Shown here: piece by piece, positions 11,554 to 24,949 of the stretch | Numbering within the stretch: position 1 is the stretch's first letter | Layout of the letters: every line of letters begins with the position of its first letter | Source of the DNA: Ciborinia camelliae | Taxonomy: Eukaryota; Ascomycota; Leotiomycetes; Helotiales; Sclerotiniaceae | DNA length: 64,000 nucleotides | Direction of reading: 5' to 3' | Assembly (NCBI GenBank): GCA_025890175.1 | Contig: JANPYM010000004.1 | Span: 2,558,682 to 2,622,681, forward strand | Translations under genes and position numbers: made by a program | Notes under the pieces: model-generated | The model's database searches: none | What the model was told of the DNA's origin: nothing | Seen by the model: the letters and a program-made list of their open reading frames with translations, nothing else

Positions 11554-12661
11554 TTGTGTTTTTACTACATATTTTTGAGCTTTTCAAGATGGAAATGAAG
11601 CCAAGAGTCTAGTTAGGCTTCATTTATTGAGAATCTGAGTTGATTGTACACAAAATGGTTAAATTCTGAGCTCATTATGGCATTCGAGAAAATATGTTTG
11701 TTAGATTATCGGCTAATTAAAGGAGTCGATACTAGGAAAAATAACAACACTCAACCACCTAATACATAAAACCTGACAGTATCATTGAGATAAACTATCA
11801 ATTGACAGTAAAAATGTACAATAGTTATCAACCCATTATAATCAACGGTCAAAACAGATCCAGACATCCAAGATGTTGTTGTTCTTCTGTTGTTGTTGTT
11901 GTTGTTGCCGTCAACAACCATCTTTACCACCAAAGACCCAAAACAAACACAGGATGAAAGAAAAGAAAGCTCAAATACTTACCAAAGAAGACCTGCTGGT
12001 TGATCCTTAGTATTGAGCAGGTTCTAGAGGAAGTTTACGCGCTGGCTATGGTACAATTTTCTAAAATTGGGGTTTGTATGAGCGTGTAGGTAAGTCAAGT
12101 AAACAAAGCGCACTGAGAGTTTATACAGGCATTCAATGGCGCGGATTCTTCCGTTAATTTGAAGCTTGCTCTCATATAACGTCGATATTCACTTAAATAG
12201 CCTACCATTCACTAGGTATAGTATTGTCAGTGATGGGGTATCACTCTCTTGTAGAACACTAAAGAACCACTTGGTTTTTTATAGAATTGATGAGATATCA
12301 GTTACTGATACGATATATAAGTTTTTATAGAGCTATCATCAAGATTCATACCAGCCAATTAACCTCAAAAGCCTAATCCCTCATTTGCGCCTGCTTATGG
12401 GCCTCTAATAGTCTGAACTAGCAGACCAGAAATATAAGCTTTCAGTGTCCGAAAAGCTATAAATCCTCAAAAAATGATTCATTTGTTTCAATAGATTTAA
12501 TGTTTAAGATGAATTGGATGTGTAAAATAGATTGACCATTTCAAATGAATTGAATGCTCCAAAAGGTTTTATGATATGAAGTAGATTAAATATATGAGGT
12601 CAACTTATTTTCGAACTCCAATCCAGCTGCCTGACCCTGAGTGGCCACCCCTCTTACGTAT
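11554..12661. other. Intergenic region with (GTT)n microsatellite
   Basis: Probable promoter of the minus-strand gene at 9981-11553. A trinucleotide GTT/TTC run lies at about 11875-11909, read on the minus strand as Asn codons in a spurious frame. The rest up to the MATE gene is AT-rich spacer without supported genes. Confidence 0.45.
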
Positions 12662-14261
12662 CTATCCCACCACCCCCGCCTCAATTCTCTCTCCTACCTC
12701 CATCCTATCAAAAGCCTTATTAACCTCCCCTTTCCAATCGCTCCAAGCAACAATGACCCATTCCAGCGCACCTACAATATAAAGTGCAATACACTGACCC
12801 ACCCATAATCCTCCCAACCCCCATCCATGAAACGCCAACCAAATGCCCAGTGGCAACGCACCACAATAATAACTAACAAAATTAACTGCCGCCCCCACGT
12901 GTTGTCTACCCATCCCTCTCAAACTACCCCCGCAACTCCCATTCAATCCATCCGCTATCTGAAATAATGCCACATAAGGCATCACTTCCGCCGTTAACCT
13001 AATAACCCTCAAATCATCATTAAAAATCCTCGCATAGAAATCTTTCACGCTCATAAGTATAACCAAAACCATCAATCCCATAGCCATACTCAACCAAGCC
13101 GCAACATTGGCTGCTCTAGCTGCCCCCTTCGCATTTCTCGCTCCTAACAGATTTCCAACTCGTGTGCTAGTTGCTACACCGATACCAAAGGGGATTGTAT
13201 TCATTACTTGATCTGTAGTCATGATAACACTTTGGGCAGCTAATGGGATGGTACCTAATCTACCGGCAGCCAAGGCAACGATTTCAAAAGCCCACCATTC
13301 GGTACCAACGTGGATAACACCGAGAAGAGCAAGACGGGAGAATGTCCCAAGGTTCTGGAGTGACTGAGTGGTGAAACCTCCCCAACATTGATGACCGGTT
13401 ATGAAACGGGAGTAGAGGACTAGAAGGAGGAAGGAGAGCCAGTAAGATAGACCGGTTGCGAGAGGGGCACCTATGAGACCGAAGTTGAAAGTATGGATGA
13501 AGAGATAGTTGAGACCGGCAGATATAGGAGAGGTTACGAGAAGGACGTAAGTGCCAGGACGCATAATTTCTGTCCGGGAAAGAATTAGATGATGGAGATT
13601 GGAGAAGTGGTCAGAGAGACTGGTAAGTACCTTGTGCTTGCAAATACTTTTTCATGGCTTCGAAATAAATATACCCCAATCCGCCTGGGATCAACGCGGT
13701 CAAAAATCGAGCACTGTCCACGCAAATATATTCTTCCTGTCCCAACATTCTAAACACTGGCGCAGAGCAAGCCCATAATATTGCAACCGGTATATAAAAA
13801 GCCGTTAAAATGAAGAAACCCCGTTGTAACAATATTCCCAAATCGTGCGGGTTCTTGCTTCCAGTAAATGATGATGAGCCCAATGTATCCAAAGCTGTAG
13901 TTCCACCAAGTGCGATGAGCCAGGCTGTGGACATGGCAAACATATAACTAAAAGCCGCCGTCGCTAGAGCTTCAGGACTCAGTCGTCCGACTATCAGGAC
14001 TGATATTGTCTGAAGAGAATTCTGCAATGTATATGCGAGGATAACGGGAATGGAACCTCGTAATAAGAGGAGGAATTCGGAGATCCATCTTTTTGCTGAA
14101 GTTGTATCATCTTCTTCGAGTTCGTATGTTTCTCCTTCATCGGTAGATTGAGGAAGGAGTGAAGAGTGTTCGTTCGGAGGGGTGTATATTGGTGAAGTAT
14201 TAGCTGAACGTTGGAAGACTTTTGAGAGCCATGATGACTTGGAGTCGTTTTGATCGTCCAT
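12662..14261 (-). CDS. MATE-family multidrug/toxin extrusion transporter
   Basis: Integral membrane antiporter of the MATE (MatE) family, which exports small organic compounds in exchange for protons or sodium. Exon 1 is 14261-13631 and exon 2 13569-12662, with a 61-bp intron (GTACTT...ACAG) splitting a Glu codon; the joined sequence YLQAQEIMRPGTYVLLVTSP is characteristic of fungal MATE proteins. Length 512 residues, normal for the family. The N-terminus is a hydrophilic tail of about 70 residues (SLLPQSTDEGETYELEEDD). About 12 hydrophobic segments follow, arranged as two MatE repeats; GGTTALDTLGSSSFTGSK and the MNTIPFGIGVATSTRVGNLLGA segment of repeat two are conserved family landmarks. Substrate cannot be inferred. 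No broken features. Confidence 0.93.
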
Positions 14262-15540
14262 AATAAGTTTAGTATGAAGAAATCTGTATAGAAAGCAATG
14301 AATTGATCTGATATACTACCGATCTATTTTAAAGGAATAAATATAAAAGTAAGAAAAGAAAGTGGGATAAAGTATATCTTCTGGGTGTCAATACCTATTC
14401 AGTGCGAGAACGTCGGAAGTACCAGTAAATATAATTGACATCAGGATTTCCATTGATTAACATCATACAATGACAAACATTTGGGTATGGAGGTAAGGCA
14501 AATAAAAGAAACTATACAATGTAAATCAACCCACGCAGGTACGCCGGTACATCGTCAACGAATTGACAAATCGACGGATGTAAGAAGTACGGCATCCATG
14601 AATTGTACAAACGGCCAATCGATCAAATCCATCGATAAATAGATTTGTCAATGTTTGGAAATCAAAGATATACGGGTAATGGGGAACACGGGGACGGGAA
14701 TATGCCTGGCTAAGGAAGGCTACTTGCAGCTGATAGTCAACTTCCACGCCAAAACGCATGAGGAAGCTGGAAAAAAGACATCGAGGCATTTTGAAAATGG
14801 ATATGCAAAAGGAAATCAAGGTAATTCGTTGGTTGGTGAGACGATGGAGAAGAAATGAATGTCGAATGAGTAGAAGGGTTCTTATCTGGAGGAAGGATTG
14901 TCCGTTATCTTGTCGCTTCTCGTAATAGCTTCATCATAGACCACGTGATGAAACGCCGGTTACGTATTGGAAATGTTTGCTATGACTTTGTGGATTGACA
15001 AATTCCGATGGAACATTGTAATGATTGTATCAGATCCCTTGATAAATGGCACTGATGTCTTGGATCCAAATGGTTATTAGGTGAAGAAATATGCTCAAGC
15101 TGTGAAGAACTCCGATGGATATTGCATTCCCGGTGACCTCGCTTCAATGAGTACAACATATCCGGGGATCCACCACTGTTATCAATGTCGATATCAATCA
15201 ATACTCCGGTCCAATTAAATCTTATATCATTGAATGAGTACAATAGAGAGGCTCTCTGCATGAAAAATTATTGATTGCTTCAATCACAACATCCATCTGC
15301 TCCCATATCGATGTCACGGGAGTAGAGAACTGTCATCTCATTGACACATTGATTTCTATATACATAAGGCTACCTCATCTAACTTGTACAGCCCCAAGAA
15401 AAATATTCCCCGCTCCAGCCCCCAAACTTTAACTCTATCTTACTAGTCCGGGGTAGAGCCTGCTCCACTGATCGGATTTACCCTCCAAAAATCCCCTAAA
15501 GATAGGAGAAAGCAAATTTCCGGTGGAACATCGCTAATGC
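14262..15540. other. Intergenic region
   Basis: Upstream of the MATE gene and downstream of the Egh16-like gene (both minus). ORFs 14526-14819, 14655-14858 and 14980-15261 overlap and lack coding character. A palindromic CACGTG lies at about 14942-14947, a possible bHLH or PHO-type site. No other feature seen. Confidence 0.4.
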
Positions 15541-16427
15541 TCAAACAGAGAAGTTCATAGGCTTAAGATTTCTCCTAGAAGCATCTGTTGTGTTCGTATC
15601 TGCAGATTGTTGAACGGCAACACATCCACCGAAAGGTCCTGCATTCGATGGGTTCACAATTTTAATCATACAGACGTTGGATTGGCCTGCTACCGTGCCG
15701 GTGCAAGTTGTTCCTGCTGGAATGGCCACGCTAAAAGGCTTCATGATTTATTAGCATATATCGAGAAAAAGATAAACCGAGAGCAAGAGACTCACAAAAT
15801 CCTCATTAATATTGGTAGCTCTTTTTATTAAGCCAATACTTCTTAATATTCTCTCCCATCTTTTTTGTTTGCTCTTTTGGATGTTACCCTTGATTCCTGG
15901 AACTTGGGTAGTGACCACAGCCTTGACTGCTTTGGAAAAGTCGCCCTTCCCAGTAGTGTCGACCATTACTGTAAGAGGCTGTTTACCACGTCAGTGGCCT
16001 TCGTTCTTGGTGTTAAAAAGTATATACATACACCTGCACCATCGGAAGTCACGATGTGGAAAGTACCCGAGATAGAAGCATTGTCGGTACTAATTTGCGG
16101 GAGTGTACTGCCCGAAAGAGTCATTGACTTAGTAACACCGGTCTCTACTTTGTTTATTCCCGCAGCCTATGTGCTGTTAGTTTGATCTGATGTATATGGC
16201 GGTGATCAATTTACCTCGGTTTGTCCGCAGTTGTTCCTGCCAGTGTTGAAGACCGTGGTATCAAGCTCTGTCTTTGAGTTGGGGCCAGCACCAGCAACAA
16301 CAGCTCCTTTAATCCCTAAGGCAGTACCATTGCCACCAAGATCTCCAGTAACCACCGCGATTTTTCCATGAGCAGCTACACGAGGGCCAAGGGCAAGCAG
16401 TCCAACAAGGATGTATTGAATATACAT
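15541..16427 (-). CDS. Egh16/GAS1-like secreted protein
   Basis: Member of the Egh16 family (gEgh16 of powdery mildew; GAS1/MAS-type proteins of rice blast), small secreted proteins found in fungi and often expressed during plant penetration. Four exons: 16427-16215, 16166-16032, 15978-15796 and 15738-15541, with introns of 48, 53 and 57 bp, all phase 0, giving 242 residues. The signal peptide (MYIQYILVGLLALGPRVAA) is followed directly by HGKIAVVTGDLGGNGTALGI, the family start. Other matches are RNNCGQTE, HIVTSDGAGPLTVMVD and the C-terminal block NEDFPFSVAIPAGTTCTG...NPSNAGPFGGCVAVQ. The last intron ends at the AAG just after an ATG, which restores the family phrase EDFPFSVAIP. A stretch KSKQKRWERILRSIGLIKRAT is unusually basic. 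No enzymatic activity is established; a role at the plant surface is inferred. Confidence 0.9.
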
Positions 16428-18359
16428 GGTTAGATGAAATTGGATGACGTTTAATTGATAAGGAATATGGCAATGATTTACAAGAGTAAATATAAAGGAA
16501 TTGAAATGAAACAGGCACAGCCTGCTGAATTGAAAATTTGAAAAAGGATGAGTTGAACGATGAATGAAATCATAGAAATTTTACCCTATTTTATATTGAA
16601 TACAAGTATACCTAGAACCTCCACAAGGGGCCATCTCAACTTCATCGATACAAGTCTGCAACTTTTCAGACATACACTTCGTTACATCAGCTATGGGTAT
16701 GTTGATCGTAGCGAACCCAGGGATGTCAAAAAAATAAGTAGATATGGTTTAGGGCTCCTGGAAGCGGTCATAAGTCGTCTCGGAGACCTCTCTTTCCTGA
16801 TTAACATCTCGAGATGACAGGATGACGGAGGCACATCTGGAAATATGAGGTTTAGATCAACCGTTAAAAGAAGCATATAATTTTAACGAAGGATCTCTTG
16901 TGTATTGAAGATGGATCTCTATCCACACAAGGGCCAACTGTCGGCTCCTTGTGAGACTGTGACTCCTTGGAATCAATCAATCTTTTTCATATAACCTCCG
17001 CTTAACTTTGGAGACCGCGATGTATTATGTGCTTCCATAAACAGCCGAACATCAAGGGCCAAGCATTTACGTTTGTCTCAATCGTGGAACGCAACACCTA
17101 GCTTGGGTAAAGCTCAATCCAGGAGTATAGAAACGGCTTCATCTCATACCTTTCTGGATGGGAAAGAACCAATTGTTATCAGATTTCAATACCATTTGAA
17201 ACGTATATTGTTTGAGGAAACGATAGGCGACAGCTGAGAAAAGATCCCCGTCAGGGCGATTGAAAACCGGCATTCCGAGTCGATAAAATCAACAAAACCC
17301 TAGCGAACGATAAAATTTTATTGGGTAGTACACGTGGAATGCCAAACAGTTTCCCGTAGCAGTAATATAGTTTGCTCGAAACTGGCATATAAGCAGGATT
17401 TTCGACAGTGAACCATCTCGGAATACCCGCCGAGGAAGAATCCCCAAAAATAAGCTTTTGGCAAGGTACGGCACGCATATCCGGTAACGAAAAACATCCT
17501 GGACGAAAATCCAATCGACTAATTGATCATGTATGGAAGAAATAGAGGTTATTGACTCTTTATCGAAACATTTGCGCTTCAGATGATCTCCAGCCCGAGG
17601 AAAAAAGCAAGTGAAGCCTGCCGCCGAGAATCATTCAAGCTGCCGCTGTCATTGTCCATTGTCTTGCAATATGGGATTCTGGTGATAATTCGATGTTTTA
17701 TGAAGTGGATGAACGATCGCTGACCCTAAGTATGTTCGCAGACTTTTTTTTTTGGCTCAAACCAAGCTAGATTCTGTTCCGCTAGATCAGTCGAAATGTT
17801 CCATCGGATTTCGAGAGACAAAATGAATTTGCTCCGTATAAGAAAACCGTTGTGATGATTTCACTATATTACCGTTTTGCATCAGCATCACATATGAAGG
17901 GGGTTTCCGGCGTGAACTATCCTCGTCTGTCGGAATGGCGTACGAGTTATCTATATCTCCATAGAAAAAGACAGTAGGTGAGTTGTACCTTAGTGAGTGG
18001 TTTGATTATTAAGATGATGGTGCAAGAAACTAAAGCTACAGTACTCTCGATTGATTTGAGGCAAGCTACGGCTATAACAAAATTGTACCCGAATCCGAAT
18101 GTTATCGGACCGGGAAGGCTGAAGTGGGCCGAGCCGAGAATGTTCTATCGTGAACGAGATCAAAAATACCATACGGTAATTCGATATTCCATTTCTCATG
18201 AAAAGTCTTATTAATAGGTCAGAATATTTTCATAAATCTAAACATCATTCACTGTGTCACTAGCGCCAGACGCCGCAATCGTGTTGTTATTAAATAACCT
18301 AAGTACTAGGTAACTTCTATAATCTTTTCACCTTCAAACAAAACACCATCAACAACACG
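16428..18359. other. Intergenic region, divergent promoters
   Basis: Separates the Egh16-like gene (minus) from the 2EXR gene (plus). ORFs at 16560-16817, 17251-17514 and 17978-18214 have no splice context or recognisable product. A T9-10 run near 17746 is the only low-complexity feature. Confidence 0.4.
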
Positions 18360-19154
18360 ATGAATACTCCCCACGCCACGATGAATTCTTCAAGCGCCCC
18401 AGTCCTCTCGAACTTCCCAAAATTCCCTCTCTTGCCTAGGGAGATACAAATTGAGATCTGGTATCACGCACTTCCCGAAGGACAGCTCGTTTATCACGAC
18501 CCCAAAGTATCATTCCCGCCGCAAAAGCCTCATGCATTATACTATGCGAGCCACGACTCTCGGGAGATGTACCTCAAACACTACAAAAACATCTATACTC
18601 ATGATTCGAGCTGTCGCAATCATGCAAGGCAGCAAGAATTCCGTTCGTTCTTCAATCCAAAAGACACAGTTCTGTGCGAAATTGCACCTGAGGCGCAAAC
18701 CCCTGGCCATTATCTACTTCTTTTCGGATACAGAATTTGTTGCCAGGCATGGTTGAAGCGTTTATTGGAATGTCATCACATCGCCATTATTGCTGACAGA
18801 AAATTGTATAAACCCATATCCGGTCATGATTTCCTCACAGGAGCTTCTACTCGGAGCGGGATGTCCGTCTACGAACAGTTTGTCAAGATCTTTACAGCAC
18901 TCGAGTCTATCAGTTTTGTGGTTGGATGCGAGACTATCAAAGAGACGGCTGAAATGTTTCCTGAGATGAGACTGGCAAAGTCATTGAGGGGATCCGGGAG
19001 GAAAAACCAAGCAACCTGGAAGCTGATTATGGAGGATTATTACGCAGATACTGTTAACCTTATCCGTGACGGCTTTGAAAGGGAGAAAGAGAGACAACCT
19101 AACGTAAAATTCCCACGAATTGAGCTGGTAATCCCTACAAGTAGAGAATATTGA
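18360..19154 (+). CDS. 2EXR domain protein
   Basis: Single-exon 264-residue protein with the 2EXR domain, a fungal family named for its paired ExR motifs and of unknown molecular function. The hallmark FPKFPLLPREIQIEIWYHALP lies at residues 20-40 and is followed by the usual HALYYASHDSREMYLKHY segment, where fungal members read 'vcreSRxxaLxxY'. The C-terminal half has an ITF-like segment (FVKIFTALESISFVVGCE) and an amphipathic charged end (RDGFEREKERQPNVKF). No signal peptide or membrane helix. Two ATGs (codons 1 and 8) are possible starts; the first is taken. These families are often large and recently expanded; no paralogue is seen in this window. Confidence 0.85.
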   Translation: MNTPHATMNSSSAPVLSNFPKFPLLPREIQIEIWYHALPEGQLVYHDPKVSFPPQKPHALYYASHDSREMYLKHYKNIYTHDSSCRNHARQQEFRSFFNPKDTVLCEIAPEAQTPGHYLLLFGYRICCQAWLKRLLECHHIAIIADRKLYKPISGHDFLTGASTRSGMSVYEQFVKIFTALESISFVVGCETIKETAEMFPEMRLAKSLRGSGRKNQATWKLIMEDYYADTVNLIRDGFEREKERQPNVKFPRIELVIPTSREY

Positions 19155-21155
19155 GGTAGAAGATAACTATGGGATGGATCTTCAGAGGATATTTGTACTG
19201 TTACTCATCTCCAGCCATTTCTGCGAGATGCTGAGGTGAAGTGGAGGGGAGTGGCAATGGTGATTTTGCGGATGAAGGATATTTTGATTGGGAAAAGGCC
19301 ATATCATATCTGGGGGACAACGCATGGAGAACATCAAAATGTATGCCTTTCACCTGATAAAGTCTAAGCTGCAGTTTATTGCTCCTCATTTACTAGGTTA
19401 TAGGCACAAATACAAAAGAAATACCCGCATTTTTAATCGTCCTTTAAACCGTTGTAAACACTTTCAGGAATTTTCATATCCATTGTACCTTTTACGTCAA
19501 TGTATCAAATAACTTCAATAATCCAGAAAGCTAGTTAAATTTTACATCACATATTAGGTATCTTTCCGTTCATAAACTATACTGTCACCCGTCATCGAAG
19601 CGGTAGATTGATGACTAATGCTGCAGGAAGCGCAAACATTATGTCAACATCATCACTACCGCCCTTCAATCCTCCATCCATCATTACCTATAACTCGATA
19701 TTTCTCCCATTACTGAGGTCTCTGTTTCGCAGCAACATAACAAACTGAATTAACAAAAGAGCAAAAGGACACGACCATCTGCTACACCTTCCCCATCTCG
19801 TACTCTTCCATTCATGGAGAATTACAGACGAAAGTCAAGACAAAACTCCGCAAAACATATCAAAAAGAATGAATTTTGCAGTTGCAAGATGATTCCTCGG
19901 GATAGGAATAACAAGGCACGTAAAACTGTCCTGTTGAAATGTCAAGATCGTATCTCACACCTCTATAGTCGATAATTGTATTTTCTGGACATACAAACTC
20001 CCATTATCAAATGCAAAGCTGACCATCATCCCAAATGTCTTGTGCAAGTGGAAAAAAGAACTTGAAGCCGCTAAAAGTTGTCGCTGCTAGAAACGGTGTC
20101 GGTACTCTATCGTCTGGCTGGATCGCACAGATGGGTTCACGCTACTCACTATATATGATCCGATTGAACCTCACGTCGTGCCATTAATGGTGGATCAACC
20201 CTTCCACACCTACCTATGGACATTGGATCGTGCGTGCTTGGCTCAGGTTATTATTCAATACCTATCTAGGTAGTTGACGACGCACCGCTCCGCTAGTCTC
20301 GAGAATTTCTACCCGCTCCGCCGAGAACACCATACATCCCATATGGGGCCGGGCTATGCCCATTACCCGCCTCTTTTCGACGAGGACCAATAAGAGCATG
20401 TTATCTCTATCAAGAAGGTGACCACCACTCACCTTTAGGGATCACGAGGGACTTGAGATCACGTGAAAGCTGGAAAGCGTCAAGACTTTGCCAAGCAATT
20501 AGCGTATTAGGTTAATCCCTGACCCAGTGTAAATTCCAATTTCCAAAACATCTCCTGAAGAGTCAAAAGACGTCTCTAACGAGAATCTTGGAAGAGGAAA
20601 AGATTATTATAATTAACTTAAAAGGTTTTTTTGGTTTAATAGTCCTGACTCGAGCCACAATATGCTTAATCATCATCATTCAAAATGTCAGGCAGAGTCG
20701 GTATGATATTGTCCGTTTAACGATTAATCAAAGCCAAGGCATTGAATCTCTCAGGATTACACGGTACTTTCCAGATTGATGGAGATATTCTTATATCCAC
20801 TTCGGATGTTGGGACTCGGGAGTCGGGAGCTGTTGCGAGGTTTAGGTTCTAAACTAGAAGGGGTATATGTTGTATAATAAATGGTGACCTTCCCCCTTGC
20901 GGAGCATATGGCTTATTGTTTTAGCATGATTAATGTTACTCTTTTAATCAAATTTCTGGACCCGAGCCTAGTTTGGTAATGATGCACTAAACCCTCATAT
21001 TAAATACTTGGCAGCAGGAGAAAAAAGTGAACCCAGTGGGACATAACGATATATGATGTACCAGTGATGACGGGGAGTATAAAGACATTATTTCCTCTTT
21101 TTTAGCCAACACCCCATCCTTCCATATCCAGAAGGACATCAATCTTCAAGTCATC
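19155..21155. other. Intergenic region
   Basis: Two kilobases with no supported gene. ORFs 19201-19389, 19288-19512 and 20588-20779 lack coding character. CACGTG-like and CTAGGTAG words occur near 20264-20270 and 20459. The last 100 bases contain the asparaginase promoter, with a TATA-like TATAAAG at about 21078. Confidence 0.4.
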
Positions 21156-22403
21156 ATGTTGTCGCATATCCTTTCCCTTTCTGCGCTCGCAGCATTTGCT
21201 TCTGCATCTCCTTTCGTTCACCCACGCGATACAAATCCATTTGTCTTCACTAATTCCAATGGACTTAACTTCACGCAGATGAATGCTAGCTTACCAAACA
21301 TTACTGTTTTCGCAACTGGTATGTTACCATTCGGATCATTTCTTCAGATAAAATTGTACTAACTCGAATTCTAGGTGGCACAATTGCAGGCTCAAGTAGT
21401 AGTAATATAGCAACAAGTGGATACGCTGCAGGTTCCGTGGGAATCTTAACCCTCCTAAATGCAGTTCCAGAAGTCCTCAACATTTCCAACGTTGCCGGTG
21501 TTCAAATCTCCAACGTCGGTAGTGCAGATGTCACCTCTAGTATCCTCCTCAACCTCTCAAAGAAAATCAACGAAGTCATTTGCAAAGATGATACCATGAG
21601 CGGTGCAGTCATTACCCACGGTACCGATACATTGGAGGAGTCCGCATTCTTCATCGACGCCACAGTCAACTGTGGTAAACCTATTATCATCGTTGGAGCC
21701 ATGCGACCCTCCACCGCCATCTCAGCCGATGGACCTTTCAACCTCCTCCAGGCCGTGACTGTAGGTGTTAGCCCCAAGGCCGTAGGTCGTGGGGCCATGA
21801 TCGTCATGAACGATCGTATTATGTCTGCATACTACGCTACCAAGACCAATGCCAACACCATGGATACATTCAAATCCATCGAGATGGGAAACTTGGGAGA
21901 ACTCATCTCAAATACTCCTTATTTCTTCTATCCACCCGTTGAGCCCACCGGAAAAATCGCTTATGATGTCTCGAATGTGGCTGAGATTCCTCGAGTGGAT
22001 ATTTTGTTCTCATACCAGGATATGCATAATGATACCCTCTACAATGCCGTTGCCAGTGGCGCCAAAGGCATAGTCGTAAGTTTCCCGTTCTTCAACTATC
22101 TTGTCTTAAACATCCCTCTAACCACCCCATCAGATTGCCGGCTCAGGAGAAGGAACCGCAAGCAGAGAATTCAGACACGCCATGGATGATGTAATCAACC
22201 GATTGAACATCCCCATCGTCCAGAGCACTCGTGTTGAAAATGGAGAAGTTCCTTCCTCTGCTATATACAGTGAGACCGCGATGCGCATCGCATCTGGATA
22301 CTTGAACCCCCAGAAATCAAAAGTTTTGCTTGGCATTTTGTTGGCGCTAGGAAAGAACCCTACTGAGATTCGTGATGCGTTCTCCGGGAGCGGTGTTGCT
22401 TAA
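21156..22403 (+). CDS. Secreted type-II L-asparaginase
   Basis: Hydrolyses L-asparagine to aspartate and ammonia; the secreted form scavenges nitrogen. Three exons: 21156-21318, 21375-22075, 22134-22403, with introns of 56 and 58 bp (GTATGT...CTAG, GTAAGT...CAG), giving 377 residues. The signal peptide is MLSHILSLSALAAFASAS. The first catalytic threonine is in ATGGTIAGS (Thr57), split by intron 1. The second motif THGTDTLEE supplies Thr138 and Asp139, and Lys211 in ATKTNANT matches the bacterial catalytic lysine. GAMRPSTAISADGP and the C-terminal IAGSGEGTAS are also present. All key residues are intact and the length is normal, so the enzyme should be active. N-glycosylation sequons occur near the N-terminus (NFT, NAS, NIT), as expected for a secreted protein. 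Confidence 0.95.
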
Positions 22404-24949
22404 TGGTAACATTTATAGGCCTGGGGGATTATATGGATATTTAATGATTGTTTTTTTAAAATACTAGTAATGTAAGCTTTATAATAATTTATATTACAAA
22501 TGTCTCAATGTATAAATCTATACTGTAGAATCGAATGATTTAAAAAACCTTATGGATTGCATAATCATATAACAGTAATCGAAATGATAGCTCACAAATT
22601 GCCAATCATCATCCATATACAAAGTGCTCGTTCTTCTCAAACCAGCAGCAAGGTACTGGTGATTTTATTGCCGATAATCGAGCTTTAGCTGCAGAATTGG
22701 CGTCTCTCTTACTTCTAACTGTCTATACTGCTCTTCCCGGCCAAAATTATATAACTGATTCTGGCTACAACAACGCCCTTTTCAACCAAAATTATGCTAG
22801 CAATTCTGGTCATATTAGCGATTCTTTCAACCAAGATTGTGCTTTCACTTGTGTTATGAATACTAATCTTCCCTCGCATGAATTCCATCCCCTTCTCACG
22901 TAACCCATCTAATCATCTCACTTTAGGAACCCGGTGGTCACTATCAGAATTGGCAACAGCACATTAGCTTGTCGCGATTCCTAGATGAGGATCCTGCGGC
23001 TCGCTTAGCTGGGGAAACAGAGGAGTTTGGGATCTGATCAGGTTGGACTGGGCCAATAATAGCGGTATAAGGATAGAATGACCTCTAACAAGAAAAGAAG
23101 AGTCGAATAAAGTGCTTTTTGATTGAGCTGATTAGTAATACGCGGGTTTGGGCGTGAGGCCATTGGGAATTGTTGGTTATGGAAAGCGAAGAGTTTCATG
23201 GCAGTCACGTAGTTATATTTCGGGATTGCATGACAGCGGATCTACCCCCTCACTGAAACAAATTTGCAATCAAATGCGTCCATGATGCACTCCCCTTTTT
23301 GAGGAACACTCAAATTCTAGGTGCAACGCTTATACCCATTCACATTTGAATTCGATTTATATGATGAAAATTGATATTCACATCAATTTATACAATGAAT
23401 TTAATCTTTGAAATTAACTTATACAATGAGTTTAATGTTTGAAATTAACTTATATATATCATACACTTCATGTCAGAATATGGGAATAGCATCATAGATC
23501 AGTAATCAGATAAAAGAATTATGCTGAGGATGAAAGGATCCTCTTCGAGAGATCACTACCTTATAGATGGGATGTACACGTGACTAGCTACATGGCGTTC
23601 ACTAGGCAGGGGCCTAGGCATGACACCACTCTTTGCGATCAGAGTTACGGCAGTACAAAAGCTGTATTGCTAGCTGCGGGCTATGAAGTCATGCATCTCA
23701 TTGTTCATGATCATGATAAAGCCACTAAGCTGTTTGTGTTGCAGACCTTTCTGAGTGTATAACGACGAAGAGTTTCTAGCTGGTATCGATGCTTCCGCTA
23801 AACCTTTGAGGTTGTCAAGGCTAAAAGTTTTTGTTGCTAAGGTATCAACCCGGTGTGATGAAACTATAGGTGCTTAATTCTATGTATAATAGTCGTTGAT
23901 TCAGATAAAACTACTGAGGTTGATATCTTGTATAGAGAGAGTAGACGCCGAGGCTCTAAGGAAGCGTGTAGGCTACTAGGTAGTTCATACGGTCCCCTAT
24001 GTACAGTCACATGATTGTACCGACAGTCTGGCTTGGAGATCCACGGGTCTTCAAGCAGAGTCCGTCTTGGAATTGAGTGGATTGCAGCGATATAGAACTC
24101 TACCTGCGATTAGTTGCATAGTTCTGACAGACGGAATTAATATTTTGATCATGCCTGTTGGTGCATCCTTTGAAATTAGCAATGGAGTAGTATGGATGGT
24201 AGTTTTTGACACACAAAGCAAATGAGATGAGTCTTTCATGACCTATAGCAGACTTGGGGAGGTTTACCAGTCTCTTTTGATTTGACCTGCAGGAGTATTT
24301 CCTGTGACTTGTATGAATTGGGAGAGAGATACTGTATATGCAGATTGGCGCCATTTGAGAGAACCCGATTAGAAGATTATAATTCATGGTAGGATCTAAT
24401 TTAATCATAACGTATCATCCATTGACTGACGAAAACATCGGATGAGATGCCCAAGAACCATGACAATCCATGCATTCATTGGCTGCGCATTTATTCGATG
24501 TAGACTCGAGGAAGAGAAAATCATGGGAAATTTACCTGGGAGGCTGAGATTAGATTTACCTGATAGATGTCAGTTTTTGAAGTGCATCATGTGTTGATGG
24601 GTCTTCTTGTCAATGGTACGATTTATTGTCATCGCTTATCCAGACTTTTTGGCTGTATAGACTTTCATTTATACGGCTTCATATTCACTTTCTCACTCTT
24701 CTTCCATTCAGCACCACAAAAACTCTCTGCTGAATTTAATTTTTACAATCCATCAAGCTTTCTGCATAATCTTGAAAACAAGAATTCGACAACCTTTTAA
24801 CAATTACTCCAATCACTCGCTGGTTTTATTGAGCTTTTTATTCATCTTCTTGACCTTTCATAATCTATTTACATCGAGCTTCCGATTCCATCCCTTTTGT
24901 TTATTTCGAGCCAAATTCTTCAAGAGTCTCAATCAATACAATTTACACC
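22404..24949. other. Intergenic region with short AT tandem repeat
   Basis: No supported gene. At about 23385-23460 a unit of about 32 bp (TTATACAATGARTTTAATSTTTGAAATTAAC, here described rather than copied in full) is present in two copies plus a partial third. ORFs 22697-22903, 23580-23762 and 24100-24408 look random. The last 250 bases form a CT-rich leader to the gene at 24950. Confidence 0.4.
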
